A stretch of 64,000 nucleotides of DNA from Planctomycetota bacterium. Lineage in GTDB: Bacteria > Planctomycetota > Phycisphaerae > Phycisphaerales > UBA1924. This document shows positions 29,901 through 37,380 of the stretch, piece after piece. The notes below the pieces were generated by a model, which was not told where the DNA came from, made no database searches, and saw nothing but the letters and a program-made list of their open reading frames with translations. Made by a program: the position numbers and the translations under genes. The stretch covers positions 62,001 to 126,000 of the forward strand of contig JAFIFX010000009.1 in the NCBI GenBank assembly GCA_020831805.1. The letters run 5' to 3'. Every line of letters begins with the position of its first letter. The stretch's first letter is position 1.

Positions 29901-30784
29901 GCCGCCGCGAACAGGTCCACCGAGTCCAGCCCCATGCCCGCCGGGATATCCGCCTGGCCGATCGCGGCCAGCGTCGCCTCGGCGTCGAGCTGGATGGCCT
30001 CGATCCGGAAGAACACCTCGGCCTCAAGACCCACATGCGCCCCCGCGTCGTCGCGGATCGCGACGAACCCCGCGAAGTCCGGCAGGCCCGCCAGCCCGGC
30101 GTTGACCTCGAACTGGTTCGGATCGATCTCGCCGAGCATCGGCGCATACCCGAGCGATTCCAGGTACGCCGCCCCGGCCTGCTCCAGCCCCTCCACGCGG
30201 TTGCCCGCCGGATCGACGCCCGCCAGCACCGCCGTCAGGGCGTCGGCCGTCTCGCTGCGGTTGATCCACCGTTGCACCGAGTTCAGATCAAATCGGGCCA
30301 TCCGCTTCTGCGATTGCTCGAAGCTCTCCAGCCCGGGCAGCGCGACGCCCATCAGCTCCAACGCACGGCGTCCGACGCGGGTGTCCGTGCCGACGAGCGT
30401 CCCCTCCGGGGCGACGCGGGCCGTGTTCAGGGCGGTCAGCACCGAGCCCGCCGACTCGAGCCGCTCGTCGCCGGTGACGGTCTGTGCCAGCCTGGCGTCG
30501 TACGCGCCGACAAACGCCGCGAGCTGCTCCGGCGTCGCCAGCGGGTTCCGCTCGGCGAACGCCCACAGCCCGGCGATCCCCGCGATCGCACGCGGGTTCG
30601 CGTTCTCCTCCAGGTATCCCTGGCGGGTGTACTCCGTCGCCCGGATCGCATTGAGCAACCGCAGATAGTCCGCCTCGGTCTCCACCGGGATGTCCACGGC
30701 GCGGGCGGGCGAGGCCACCAGAAGAACGAACGCGAGCATCAACGAGGACACCAGACGCGGCACACTGCGAACGAAATCGAACAT
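26996..30784 (-). CDS. Large secreted GC-type dockerin protein
   Basis: A 1262-residue exported protein. A signal peptide is clear: LVSSLMLAFVLLVASPARA, cut near residue 29. A long alpha-helical and coiled region with QQIFDQITALRQQVEDLRV and repeated Ala/Leu helices fills residues 30-700. Residues about 728-935 form a strand-rich domain (SFHFGGSVLINFTGNANGF) coded by DNA of visibly lower GC. A cadherin-like module (GSVTVFADGSFHYTPDPGF) follows at about 1110-1190. The C terminus has two EF-hand loops, DMNGDGEVNFFDFAVFINLF and DFNGDGELNFFDFSAFVAAF, and ends in GCP: the GC-type dockerin of Phycisphaerales. Enzymatic function unknown. A GGAG site precedes the ATG. Confidence 0.88.
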   Translation of the reverse strand: MFDFVRSVPRLVSSLMLAFVLLVASPARAVDIPVETEADYLRLLNAIRATEYTRQGYLEENANPRAIAGIAGLWAFAERNPLATPEQLAAFVGAYDARLAQTVTGDERLESAGSVLTALNTARVAPEGTLVGTDTRVGRRALELMGVALPGLESFEQSQKRMARFDLNSVQRWINRSETADALTAVLAGVDPAGNRVEGLEQAGAAYLESLGYAPMLGEIDPNQFEVNAGLAGLPDFAGFVAIRDDAGAHVGLEAEVFFRIEAIQLDAEATLAAIGQADIPAGMGLDSVDLFAAAADPDHPDHAAALAFLEARRQAVVDSIRATSDDRAAVFARTMLLQQSSYPDVRYVAENTRSFAGMQLQVNNDLAVAQQSLGIVGSLAGLGAAYATGDVFGGVASTVAVVSGVLGLFDLLGDGPPSADQQIFDQITALRQQVEDLRVQMNARFDIIDAKLDVIFGTMVAAFGMIQDGLNAVIADLASVRSALDRIEAALFGFAQNLLLVDLTAQTDAVLDYRTKTGSDLAYSDQSPSFVGGASGLSTFATFTAQTSVFAGPEDNQAMSLTLDNAADLLTGPDDVVSRLLNDFRRVPPGLVTSDGLPVVGPIITGRAAAPAPWSQAAAAYSQLSRESPWYFAYMLRSQQNASGGNPPQIDQIISQGQRIASLASATRGRDDLFNALLQRATDGMTQVQTAIDAAVDAELQSRGLMNGAARIDPWGPLGQTASPLPATITRVDLIGDWSFHFGGSVLINFTGNANGFAHRGFEISISDNRTGSSAGFSRAELAERIALDWHFRSSASHRSSITSDSGQLSPSSDNEFDVRVASVLQNPLRSVRTIRVVAEVYDPQSGNWGPPAGDIISGGDFGELAREALIFPTGTGWMALWIPLQTGDLVGQIYNAGTVNVQVFSWTGWTIYVTDARLRVIADTSTFTHQGSDYLPIQTAFLTDEMAAVRTAVRQRVLDELSAPPSTLVDAADLLDNTSALLDGYLTLGASDAFGRSEVLRAALRGVPSADGLGFRSGDLISVLLATADADDGAIGGAPGVDLPGIEDYFAQRIAALSSEIALAISTNAPSFPYVEFVLGELRDLRDNAFRLAIDDTYLAPGAISVDAAEGLMANDIGQPGRIDNEDLMVDLGFFASPDHTPPANGSVTVFADGSFHYTPDPGFEGEDWFDYRLVAEVGNPANPVGDPNVYSLPARVVIRVGAPDCPVDMNGDGEVNFFDFAVFINLFQAGDPAADFNGDGELNFFDFSAFVAAFNAGCP

Positions 30785-30830
30785 GACGGGACTCCGAAGG
30801 TTGGCTGCTGCTGCAACCGGGGCACGTGCC

Positions 30831-30844
30831 GGGGAAAAATCCCC
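30831..30844. repeat. GGGGA-AAAA-TCCCC palindrome
   Basis: A 14-nt palindrome with a four-base A loop sits 46 nt before the start of the dockerin gene. A similar AGGGA-TTTT-TCCCT palindrome lies at 44209-44222 just after the fifth PAS-LuxR gene. Function unknown; it could be an operator or a small hairpin in the leader. Confidence 0.35.
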
Positions 30845-30954
30845 CATCTGCGAACATAAGCGATGCCATGCCAGAGCGCGCCCAGCGAATCGGGAAACCT
30901 GCAAAAAAATACTTCCCCACCACCACAGCCGGGGTCGTGATTCGTCCTAGATGT

Positions 30955-31470
30955 TCAGGCGTACCCCTTCGAGCCCGCTCCCAACCCCACCGCCGCCCGC
31001 CTCATCGCGGCCACCGCGATCGCCAGCGCGTCGGCCACATCCGCGGGCTTCGGAGCCGCTTCCAGCCCGAAGAGCCGGCGGACAGACTCCTGCACCTGGG
31101 CCTTGTCGGCCCGGCCGGAGCCGGTCAGGGACTTCTTCACCTCGGCGGGCTTGAGCTCGAGGATCTGCACCCCCGCCTGACGGGCGGCCAGCAGGATCAC
31201 GCCGCGGGCGTGGGCCATCTTGATGGCCGTCTCGGGGTGGGCGTAGTGGGCAAAAAGACCCTCAATGGCCACGGCCGTGGGCTGGAGCCGGGCGATCAGG
31301 TCGCGGACATCGCGGTCGAGCTCGATCAGGCGGTCGGCGACGGGGGGCACGGGCGAGCCGGGGACAAGCCGGATAGCCCCCGCCTCGACGATGGCGGGGC
31401 GGATCTCGTCGCCGGTGACGCAGCCGTACCCGGTGATGCGCAGGCCGGGATCGAAGCCGAGGACGGGCAT
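30955..31470 (-). CDS. ruvC: Crossover junction endodeoxyribonuclease RuvC
   Basis: A 171-residue Holliday-junction resolvase that works with RuvAB. It begins MPVLGFDPGLRITGYG with the first catalytic Asp, has VAIEGLFAHYAHPETAIKMA with the Glu and the phenylalanine that opens the junction, and ends with DVADALAIAV, which carries the last two acidic residues. The length is normal for RuvC. TATCCT lies 6 nt before the ATG, which supports this start against an ATG 12 codons upstream and suggests a leaderless message. ruvA and ruvB are not in the window. Confidence 0.96.
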   Translation of the reverse strand: MPVLGFDPGLRITGYGCVTGDEIRPAIVEAGAIRLVPGSPVPPVADRLIELDRDVRDLIARLQPTAVAIEGLFAHYAHPETAIKMAHARGVILLAARQAGVQILELKPAEVKKSLTGSGRADKAQVQESVRRLFGLEAAPKPADVADALAIAVAAMRRAAVGLGAGSKGYA

Positions 31471-31476
31471 GGGGGG

Positions 31477-31482
31477 AGGATA
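31477..31482 (-). promoter_or_regulatory. -10 box TATCCT of ruvC, leaderless spacing
   Basis: On the minus strand TATCCT ends 6 nt before the ruvC ATG; the six bases between are all C. Confidence 0.5.
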
Positions 31483-31512
31483 GCGGAAGGCGGGGACAAT
31501 CGGCACGGTGCC

Positions 31513-31593
31513 CGCCTTCGACCCGAAGGGCGAAGGCGGCGGATGACATCAAGTTCCGCCCAACGCGTGCTTCGCCCTTCGGGTCGAAGCACG
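31513..31593. repeat. Paired hairpins between ribE and ruvC (BIME-like)
   Basis: Two hairpins lie 27 nt apart. The first (31513-31538) has arms CGCCTTCG and CGAAGGCG around ACCCGAAGGG. The second (31566-31593) has arms CGTGCTTCG and CGAAGCACG around CCCTTCGGGT. The two loops are exact reverse complements, so the hairpins form a mirror pair. This is the plan of bacterial interspersed mosaic elements. No transposase of the RAYT type is in the window. Confidence 0.7.
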
Positions 31594-31600
31594 GCACCGT

Positions 31601-32260
31601 TCAGGAGGCCGGCTGGAAGCCGGCCCCGCCGAGATAGTGCTCCACCACATGCACCACCGTCTTGGCCGTGATGTCGCACTCGATGTTCACGCCGTCGCCC
31701 GGCTGCAGATCCTTCAGCGTGGTCCGCTCCAGCGTCTCGGGGATCAACGCGACCTCGAACCACGGCTCCGGCTCTTTCATGCCCCCCACCGCCGCGAGGG
31801 TCAGGCTGACGCCGTCGACCGTGATCGAACCTTTGGGAATCAGGTACCGCCCGAACCCGGCGGGCACGCGGACGCGGGTGCGCCAGCCGTCGCCGGTGTC
31901 CACCCGCTCGACCGTGCCCACGGTGTCCACATGGCCCTGGACGATGTGCCCGTCCAGCCGGTCGCCCACTCGGGCGGCGGCCTCCAGGTTGACCCGCCGG
32001 CCCGGGGTCCAATCCCCCAGGGTGGTCTTGTCCAGCGTCTCGGGGATCGCGTCGAACACGAACCGGCCGCCCGCATCCTCCAAGGGCCGGGCCAGGGTCA
32101 GGCAGCAGCCCGAGCAGGCGATCGAGTCGCCCGGAGCGGGCCGATGGTCCCAGCCGTGGGGATCGATGACGATCCGACGCCCGGCCTCGGTCGGCTCGGC
32201 CTGGATGACAACCCCGATGTGGCGGACGATGCCGGTGAACACGCCGGATCGTTGGCGCAT
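31601..32260 (-). CDS. ribE: Riboflavin synthase (alpha chain)
   Basis: A 219-residue protein that dismutates two lumazine molecules to riboflavin. The two lumazine-binding halves are clear: VFTGIVRHIGVVIQ with DSIACSGCCLTL, and LDGHIVQGHVDTVGTVE with SITVDGVSLTL. The natural protein should end near VVHVVEHYL; the final GGAGFQPAS is coded by a GC-rich palindrome (31607-31625) and looks like a repeat-derived tail. The ATG at 32260 was used; a GTG at VFTGIV, five codons later, is also possible. It diverges from the propeller lipoprotein and precedes ruvC with a hairpin pair between. No FMN riboswitch was recognised. Confidence 0.92.
   Translation of the reverse strand: MRQRSGVFTGIVRHIGVVIQAEPTEAGRRIVIDPHGWDHRPAPGDSIACSGCCLTLARPLEDAGGRFVFDAIPETLDKTTLGDWTPGRRVNLEAAARVGDRLDGHIVQGHVDTVGTVERVDTGDGWRTRVRVPAGFGRYLIPKGSITVDGVSLTLAAVGGMKEPEPWFEVALIPETLERTTLKDLQPGDGVNIECDITAKTVVHVVEHYLGGAGFQPAS
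31607..31625. repeat. GGCCGGCT-GGA-AGCCGGCC palindrome overlapping the ribE stop region
   Basis: Perfect 8-bp arms with a 3-nt loop code for residues AGFQPA at the end of riboflavin synthase. This palindrome type is repeated in many planctomycete genomes. Confidence 0.65.
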
Positions 32261-32340
32261 CGTCAGCCCCGGGCATGCCGGGGGCCGGGGGGGCGGGGGG
32301 CGGGGGGACAGGGGGGTCGGTCGCGGGGCGGCCGAGCTTC

Positions 32341-32346
32341 TATACT
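32341..32346 (+). promoter_or_regulatory. -10 box TATACT upstream of the PQQ-propeller lipoprotein
   Basis: TATACT stands in a long G-rich stretch and would give a leader of about 90 nt. No good -35 box was seen. Confidence 0.4.
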
Positions 32347-32442
32347 GCCCGCCCGGGCCCCCCGCGTGCGGGATCCAGACGGCCCGGCCACGACCCGACG
32401 GCAGCCCGACGCCCGTTCCCGATCCGCCCGGAGCCCTGCACG

Positions 32443-33570
32443 ATGACGATCCGCCCCCTCGCCGCCCTCCGTGTCCTCGCCATCGCCGGCACGGCCGCCT
32501 TGCTGGGCGCGTGCTCCTCGACCCCAAGCGCCCCCGCCCGGACGGAGCCGGCCCCCCGGGCCTCGTTCGCGGTTGACCACGACGCGTGGCGCAGCCTCGG
32601 CTACCGGTGGGAGTGGACCAGCCGCCCGCCGCGCCTGCCGGGCGGGGTGATCGAGTTCGTCGATGCCTTTGAGGACCTGCTGGTGGTCCAGGACAGCCGC
32701 GCAATGCTCTCGGTGGTCGAGGGCCCCACCGGCCGGGTCCGCTGGAACAAGCAGGTCGCCGAGACCAACACCCGCTTCCTGGGCAACGCCCGGCGTAACG
32801 GCTCGGTGGTCGTGACCAACGAGACCGAGCTGTTCGAGTTCGACCTGCGGACCGGCAACACCCTCGACCGCACCCCGATCCAGGGCATCGCCACCACCAA
32901 GCCGGTTTTCTACGGCCGCCTGGCCGTCCTCGGGACCGCCGCCGGGCGTCTGATCGCCCTGGATACCGACAACAACATCCGCGTCTGGGAGTACCAGTTC
33001 GACGGCCAGATCGACTCGCCCCCGCTGCGTCTCGATGGCGAACGCGTCGCGGCCATCAGCACCCGCGGCCAGGTCCGCTCGCTCTTCATCGACGGCCCGC
33101 GCACCCAGTCCAGCGCCCGCATCTCCGGGGACTCGGCCGAGATGATGGTCTCCGACGGCGAGTTGCTCTTCATCGGCTCGCTCGACCAGTCCGTCTACGG
33201 CTACGACCTCAACGACGGCCATCGCCTGTGGCGGCTGCGTTCGTCCCGCCCCGTGACCGTGCAGCCGGTGCTGCACAACGATGTGCTCTATGTGACCACC
33301 GCGGACACCGGCCTGGCCGCGATCGATGCGGTCAGCGGCGAAATGCTCTGGTCCAACCAGCGTCTGGGCGGCTGGGTCGTCGCGACCAACGATGACACCT
33401 TGATTGTCTGGACCGGCGCCGACCTGCTCAGCGTGGATCCGGCCCGGGGCGACCTGATCGCCCGCACCCGCCTGCCCGATGTGGCCGGCATCCGTGCCGA
33501 CCGGCTCGAGAACGGCAACCTCTACGCCATCGCCCGCGACGGCTCGATCGCCAAGTTCTCACCCCGCTGA
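32443..33570 (+). CDS. PQQ-type beta-propeller lipoprotein (BamB-like)
   Basis: A 375-residue predicted lipoprotein. The signal peptide ends in the lipobox TAALLGACSS with the acylated Cys near residue 23. The mature part has repeated PQQ-like blades such as GRLIALDTDNNIRVWEY, QSVYGYDLNDGHRLWRL, GLAAIDAVSGEMLWSNQ and LLSVDPARGDLIARTRL, which form a propeller like BamB. BamB helps outer-membrane protein assembly, but many such propellers have other roles. A Rho-independent terminator lies 36 nt after the stop. Lgt, coded at 8653-9717, would attach the lipid. Confidence 0.82.
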   Translation: MTIRPLAALRVLAIAGTAALLGACSSTPSAPARTEPAPRASFAVDHDAWRSLGYRWEWTSRPPRLPGGVIEFVDAFEDLLVVQDSRAMLSVVEGPTGRVRWNKQVAETNTRFLGNARRNGSVVVTNETELFEFDLRTGNTLDRTPIQGIATTKPVFYGRLAVLGTAAGRLIALDTDNNIRVWEYQFDGQIDSPPLRLDGERVAAISTRGQVRSLFIDGPRTQSSARISGDSAEMMVSDGELLFIGSLDQSVYGYDLNDGHRLWRLRSSRPVTVQPVLHNDVLYVTTADTGLAAIDAVSGEMLWSNQRLGGWVVATNDDTLIVWTGADLLSVDPARGDLIARTRLPDVAGIRADRLENGNLYAIARDGSIAKFSPR

Positions 33571-33605
33571 CCCGCCCCCGGCGCCCCTCACCCCCGCAAC
33601 ATCCG

Positions 33606-33629
33606 GCCCGGCTTCGACCGGGCTTTTTT
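33606..33629 (+). terminator. Rho-independent terminator after the propeller lipoprotein gene
   Basis: Stem GCCCGG/CCGGGC with loop CTTCGA is followed by six T. It separates this gene from purH. Confidence 0.85.
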
Positions 33630-33668
33630 CATCCAACAATCACGCAAGCAATCCCGCACGGAACCACC

Positions 33669-35285
33669 ATGGCTGCCACGATGACCGCCCCCACCCAGCC
33701 CAACACGCTCGACCTCGTCCCCCTCCGCCGGGCGCTGCTGTCCGTCTCGGACAAGACCGGCCTGATCGATCTGGCCCGCGCCCTGCAGGCCCGGGGCGTG
33801 ACGCTGATCTCCACCGGGGGCACGGCCAAGGCCATCGCCGACGCGGGCATCCCCGTCACCGGCATCGAGGCCGTCACCGGCTTCCCCGAGATGCTCGACG
33901 GTCGCGTCAAGACCCTGCACCCGCTCGTCCACGGCGGCCTGCTGGGTCGGCGGGATCTGGCCAGCCACACCGACGCCATGGCCGCCCACGGCATCGAGCC
34001 GATCGACCTGGTGTGCGTGAACCTCTACCCCTTCGAGGCCACCGTCGCCAGGGAAGGCGTGACCGAGGCCGAGGCCATCGAGCAGATCGACATCGGGGGG
34101 CCGTCGATGATCCGCTCGGGCGCGAAGAACCACGCGGCGGTGGCCGTCGTCACCGACGCGACGCAGTACGCCGACCTGATCGCCGACCTGGAAGCCAACG
34201 ACGGCCGGACCACGCTGTCCCTTCGCCGGCGTCTGGCCGTCGAGGCCTTCCGGCGCACCGCGGCCTACGACGCGGCGATCGCAACACACCTCGGCGGCCC
34301 AGACGACCTGACCCCCGCCAAACTCACGCTGGCCTACGAGCGCGTCGAGGAACTCCGCTACGGCGAGAACCCGCACCAGAAAGCCGCGCTCTACCGCACG
34401 CCCAACGCCCCGGCGGGCACGCTGGTCAACGCCCGGCAGTTGCACGGCAAGGCGCTGAGTTTCAACAACATGAACGACGCGAGCGCGGCCCTTGAACTGG
34501 CCCGCTCGATGCACACCACCTCCGGCCGCACCGCGGCGGTCGTCGTCAAGCACACCAACCCCTGCGGCGCGGCCGCAGCGGACAACCCCCGCACGGCGGT
34601 GGACCTGGCCATCGCCGGCGATCCGATGGCGGCCTTCGGCGGCATCCTGGCGCTGACCGCCCCGGTCGACAAGCCCGCCGCCGAGCGGATCGCGGCCGAG
34701 GGGACCTTTTTCGAGGTGGTCATCGCCCCGTCGTTCGACGCCGACGCCGCCGAGATCCTCATGTCCCGCTGGAAGATGGTCCGCCTGCTCGCGGTCGGCG
34801 ACGCCAACCCCGACATCCGCACGGAGCACAAGTTCCTCCCCGGCGGCCTGCTGGTGCAGGAACGCGACCTGACGGTGCCCGACCCCGCATCATGGACGCA
34901 CACCGCCGGGCCCAGGCCCAACAACGAGACGCTGCGGGCCGGGGCGGTGCTCGAATGCGTGTGCCGGGCGCTGTCGAGCAACGCCGTGCTCATCGGCGGT
35001 GTCGACGACGGCTCGGTCCGCCTCTTCGGCGCGGGCGCCGGCCAGATGGACCGCGTCGCCTCGTGCCTGGGCGCGGTGCGCAAGGCCGGGGAGTTGGCCA
35101 GGGGAGCCCTCGCGGTGTCCGACGCGTTCTTCCCGTTCCCGGACGGACCCAAGATCCTGATCGACGCGGGCGTGCAGACCATCATCCACCCCGGCGGCTC
35201 CAAGCGCGACGATGAAACCGTGGCGTTGTGCGACCAACACGGCGTGACCTGCCTCATGACCGGCGTGCGCCACTTCCGCCACTAA
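33669..35285 (+). CDS. purH: Bifunctional AICAR transformylase/IMP cyclohydrolase
   Basis: A 538-residue enzyme that performs the last two steps of IMP synthesis. The cyclohydrolase half has RALLSVSDKTGLIDLARAL, TGGTAKAI and GFPEMLDGRVKTLHP. The transformylase half has LRYGENPHQKAALYR, VVVKHTNPCGAA with the catalytic Lys-His pair, and DAFFPFPDG. The C-terminal GVRHFRH is typical. The ATG at 33669 lies 40 nt after a terminator; a second ATG (MTAPTQP) three codons on is possible. It converges with an MFS gene, and a perfect inverted repeat lies between. Confidence 0.96.
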   Translation: MAATMTAPTQPNTLDLVPLRRALLSVSDKTGLIDLARALQARGVTLISTGGTAKAIADAGIPVTGIEAVTGFPEMLDGRVKTLHPLVHGGLLGRRDLASHTDAMAAHGIEPIDLVCVNLYPFEATVAREGVTEAEAIEQIDIGGPSMIRSGAKNHAAVAVVTDATQYADLIADLEANDGRTTLSLRRRLAVEAFRRTAAYDAAIATHLGGPDDLTPAKLTLAYERVEELRYGENPHQKAALYRTPNAPAGTLVNARQLHGKALSFNNMNDASAALELARSMHTTSGRTAAVVVKHTNPCGAAAADNPRTAVDLAIAGDPMAAFGGILALTAPVDKPAAERIAAEGTFFEVVIAPSFDADAAEILMSRWKMVRLLAVGDANPDIRTEHKFLPGGLLVQERDLTVPDPASWTHTAGPRPNNETLRAGAVLECVCRALSSNAVLIGGVDDGSVRLFGAGAGQMDRVASCLGAVRKAGELARGALAVSDAFFPFPDGPKILIDAGVQTIIHPGGSKRDDETVALCDQHGVTCLMTGVRHFRH

Positions 35286-35401
35286 CTGAGCCGCGGGCTT
35301 CAGCCCGCGCGGTCTCGACGACCTCCAAGGCGGCAGGAATCTCCGATCACGACGACCCACGGCCATCGCAAACACCGCGCGGGCTGAAGCCCGCGGCTCA
35401 G
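35286..35401. repeat. Perfect 28-bp inverted repeat (REP/BIME-like) between convergent genes
   Basis: 35286-35313 starts CTGAGCCGCGGGCTTCAGCC and is the exact reverse complement of 35374-35401, with 60 nt between. Each arm also has an inner GCGGGCT(T/G)(C/A)AGCCCGC palindrome. The left arm begins directly after the purH stop. The right arm contains the stop codon of the MFS gene at 35398-35400. Such GCGGGCTTCAGCCCGC units are dispersed in planctomycete genomes and could act here as a two-way terminator. Confidence 0.8.
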
Positions 35402-36846
35402 CGTGGTGTTTCGACCGCCGGGCCGTCGGCCCTGGCCTGGGCGCGCTTCTCGGGGTCGGCCGCCAGTTCGCGACGGCGCTTGTTGCGCAGCCGCCAGAAC
35501 CCGATGCCGCCCACCGCCGACAGCCCCGCGCAGAACGCGAAGGTCCACGCCCCCGCGCCCGGCGAGAGGTACTCGAGCCCCTTCCAGATGCCCACGGCCA
35601 GGAATGGCGCGACCAGCCCGCGCAATCCCGTCAGCGTAACATGCACGCCCATGTACTCGCTGGCCCGGTGGGCGGGGGCGAAGTCCAGGTGCCCCAGGTT
35701 CCACGCCAGCACGCCGCCGCCAAAGGCCAGCCCCTGGATCATCGCCGAGATGTACAGCAACTCGGGGATCCGGCTCACCGCCGCCACCGTGACGATGCAC
35801 GAGGATGCCACGAAGAACCAGCAGTGGATCGCCCGGAACTCGATCACATGCACCCGGTCGAGCAGCCGCGCCCACAGCGGGATGCTCAGCGGCATCATGA
35901 CCAGCGGCAGGCTGTTGGCGATCAGGATCCCGCCCAGGTACTCGAGCCGAAACAGGTCCCGCAGCGCGATCACCAGCACCGGCGTGACCATCAGGTTGCC
36001 CAGCCCGAGCATCATCATGCACGACATGTACGATGCGTACCGCGGGTCGCCCCGCAGCAGGCGGATGACGGACATCGGGTTGATCGACGGCGCGTCGGCC
36101 TCCAGCCGGTTGCCCTGCTCCTGGCGGACCAGCGACGGGCCCTGGCGCACCCGAACCTTGCTCCACGCCCACACCCCGATCAACGCCAGCGCGGCCCCCA
36201 GCGGGAAGAACAGCCGGAACGCCCGGTCGTCCAGGTCCATCGCCGTCCCCAGCCCGACGCCCAGCATCGCCACCGCGAGCACCTGGATCGTCGCCAGCTT
36301 GCCCGTCACCCGCCCGCGCATCTCCCGCGTGTAGTTCTGCCGCCAGATCGTCGACCGGATCGTGATGAACCCCGCCCAGCAGAACCGCGCCAGCAGCACC
36401 AGCACCACCAGCAGCCACAGCCCCAGCGCCGTCCGGGGCACCAGCCCGATCCCCGCCACCATCACGATCATCGCGACCTGCAGCCCGTTGATGAACCGGA
36501 TCTTGTCCTTCCCGTGGGCCAGCTTGACCCACGCGAAACTGACGATGTTCGCGAACGCCGTCGACGCCGCCAGGATCGCCACCACGATGTTCAGCATGCC
36601 CGGCGAGACCGACCCCTCGAAGGCGATCTTGGCCACGACGGCGATGATCGTCGAGTCCACCACCGCCAGCAGGAACGGCAGGTAGAACGCGCTGACCAGT
36701 TCGAAGCGGTAGTTCCTCGCCGCGAACACCGGCATCGATGTCGGCGAGAACGACCGGGCCGCACCCCGCACCGCCACGAACCCGCGGCGCAGACCGCGCC
36801 CGGAGCGGGACCCCGGCTCAGACTCCTCGGCGTTCTCTTGCGGCAC
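35398..36846 (-). CDS. MFS-type membrane transporter
   Basis: A 482-residue membrane protein with about twelve hydrophobic helices (for example LVSAFYLPFLLAVVDSTII, WLLVVLVLLARFCWAGF, MMMLGLGNLMVTPVLVIAL). The plan is a permease of the major facilitator superfamily, but the classical helix 2-3 motif is not clear. TREMRGRVTG is a cytosolic loop like those of MFS_1 members. The N terminus is hydrophilic (QENAEESEPGSRSGRG). The start is GTG at 36846. The last residues ETPR and the stop lie inside the right arm of an inverted repeat. Confidence 0.78.
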   Translation of the reverse strand: MPQENAEESEPGSRSGRGLRRGFVAVRGAARSFSPTSMPVFAARNYRFELVSAFYLPFLLAVVDSTIIAVVAKIAFEGSVSPGMLNIVVAILAASTAFANIVSFAWVKLAHGKDKIRFINGLQVAMIVMVAGIGLVPRTALGLWLLVVLVLLARFCWAGFITIRSTIWRQNYTREMRGRVTGKLATIQVLAVAMLGVGLGTAMDLDDRAFRLFFPLGAALALIGVWAWSKVRVRQGPSLVRQEQGNRLEADAPSINPMSVIRLLRGDPRYASYMSCMMMLGLGNLMVTPVLVIALRDLFRLEYLGGILIANSLPLVMMPLSIPLWARLLDRVHVIEFRAIHCWFFVASSCIVTVAAVSRIPELLYISAMIQGLAFGGGVLAWNLGHLDFAPAHRASEYMGVHVTLTGLRGLVAPFLAVGIWKGLEYLSPGAGAWTFAFCAGLSAVGGIGFWRLRNKRRRELAADPEKRAQARADGPAVETPR

Positions 36847-36905
36847 GGGGCATCATTGCACCCCCGCCCCGGCCCCGCGTGTCGGGTGCTCTACCCAAAC
36901 CCGTG

Positions 36906-37286
36906 TCAGGCGGCCCCGCCCGCCGACCGATAGCCGCACTCCGTGCACCCGGGTTCGGCACACCCGGGTTCGGCGTCGCCGGACGCCGGGTACCCGCAGG
37001 CTGGACAGCCCGTGCCGGGCGGCACGACGATCCAGCGGGCCAGCGGACGCCCGAAGACAATCAGCACCAGCCCGATCCCCATCAGCGGCAGCCCGCGGAA
37101 CACCCCGTGCGTCTGCCCGATGTCCATCCAGGTCGTCCAGGCCATCCGAAGCTGGCCGGTGCCGATGGTCCCGTACAGCAGTCGCGCCGAAACCATGAAG
37201 ACCCCCCAGCCGAACAGGGATGCCCCGCCGGCCCGGATGGCCCAGAGCGCCGCGGCCCGGAAATCGTGGATGCGTTCTGCGTTCAT
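36906..37286 (-). CDS. Small membrane protein with C-terminal zinc ribbon
   Basis: A 126-residue protein with three hydrophobic helices (GGASLFGWGVFMVSARLLYG, and GLPLMGIGLVLIVFG) and a C-terminal CPACGYPASG with CTECGYRS, a four-Cys knuckle likely to bind zinc. Similar short membrane or regulatory proteins ending in such a rubredoxin-like ribbon are frequent in Phycisphaerae. Function unknown. AGGGGGTGA lies just before the ATG. It diverges from lepA. Confidence 0.7.
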   Translation of the reverse strand: MNAERIHDFRAAALWAIRAGGASLFGWGVFMVSARLLYGTIGTGQLRMAWTTWMDIGQTHGVFRGLPLMGIGLVLIVFGRPLARWIVVPPGTGCPACGYPASGDAEPGCAEPGCTECGYRSAGGAA

Positions 37287-37313
37287 GGCGGTTTCACCCC
37301 CTTCGGCCCGGTC

Positions 37314-37319
37314 TACGAT
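37314..37319 (+). promoter_or_regulatory. Possible -10 box TACGAT upstream of lepA
   Basis: TACGAT matches the purL -10 box and would give lepA a leader of about 55 nt. An ATG at 37350 opens a different frame inside this leader. Confidence 0.3.
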
Positions 37320-37380
37320 TGCCCGTCACCCCACGACCCCACCGCCCCGATGACCCTGTACGAGAGACGGGACCCCGCTG

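Noticed and set aside
31601-32704. FMN riboswitch or longer N terminus for riboflavin synthase
   Set aside because: Upstream sequence is C/G homopolymer-rich without the conserved FMN-aptamer cores, and the upstream frame overlaps the divergent lipoprotein gene.
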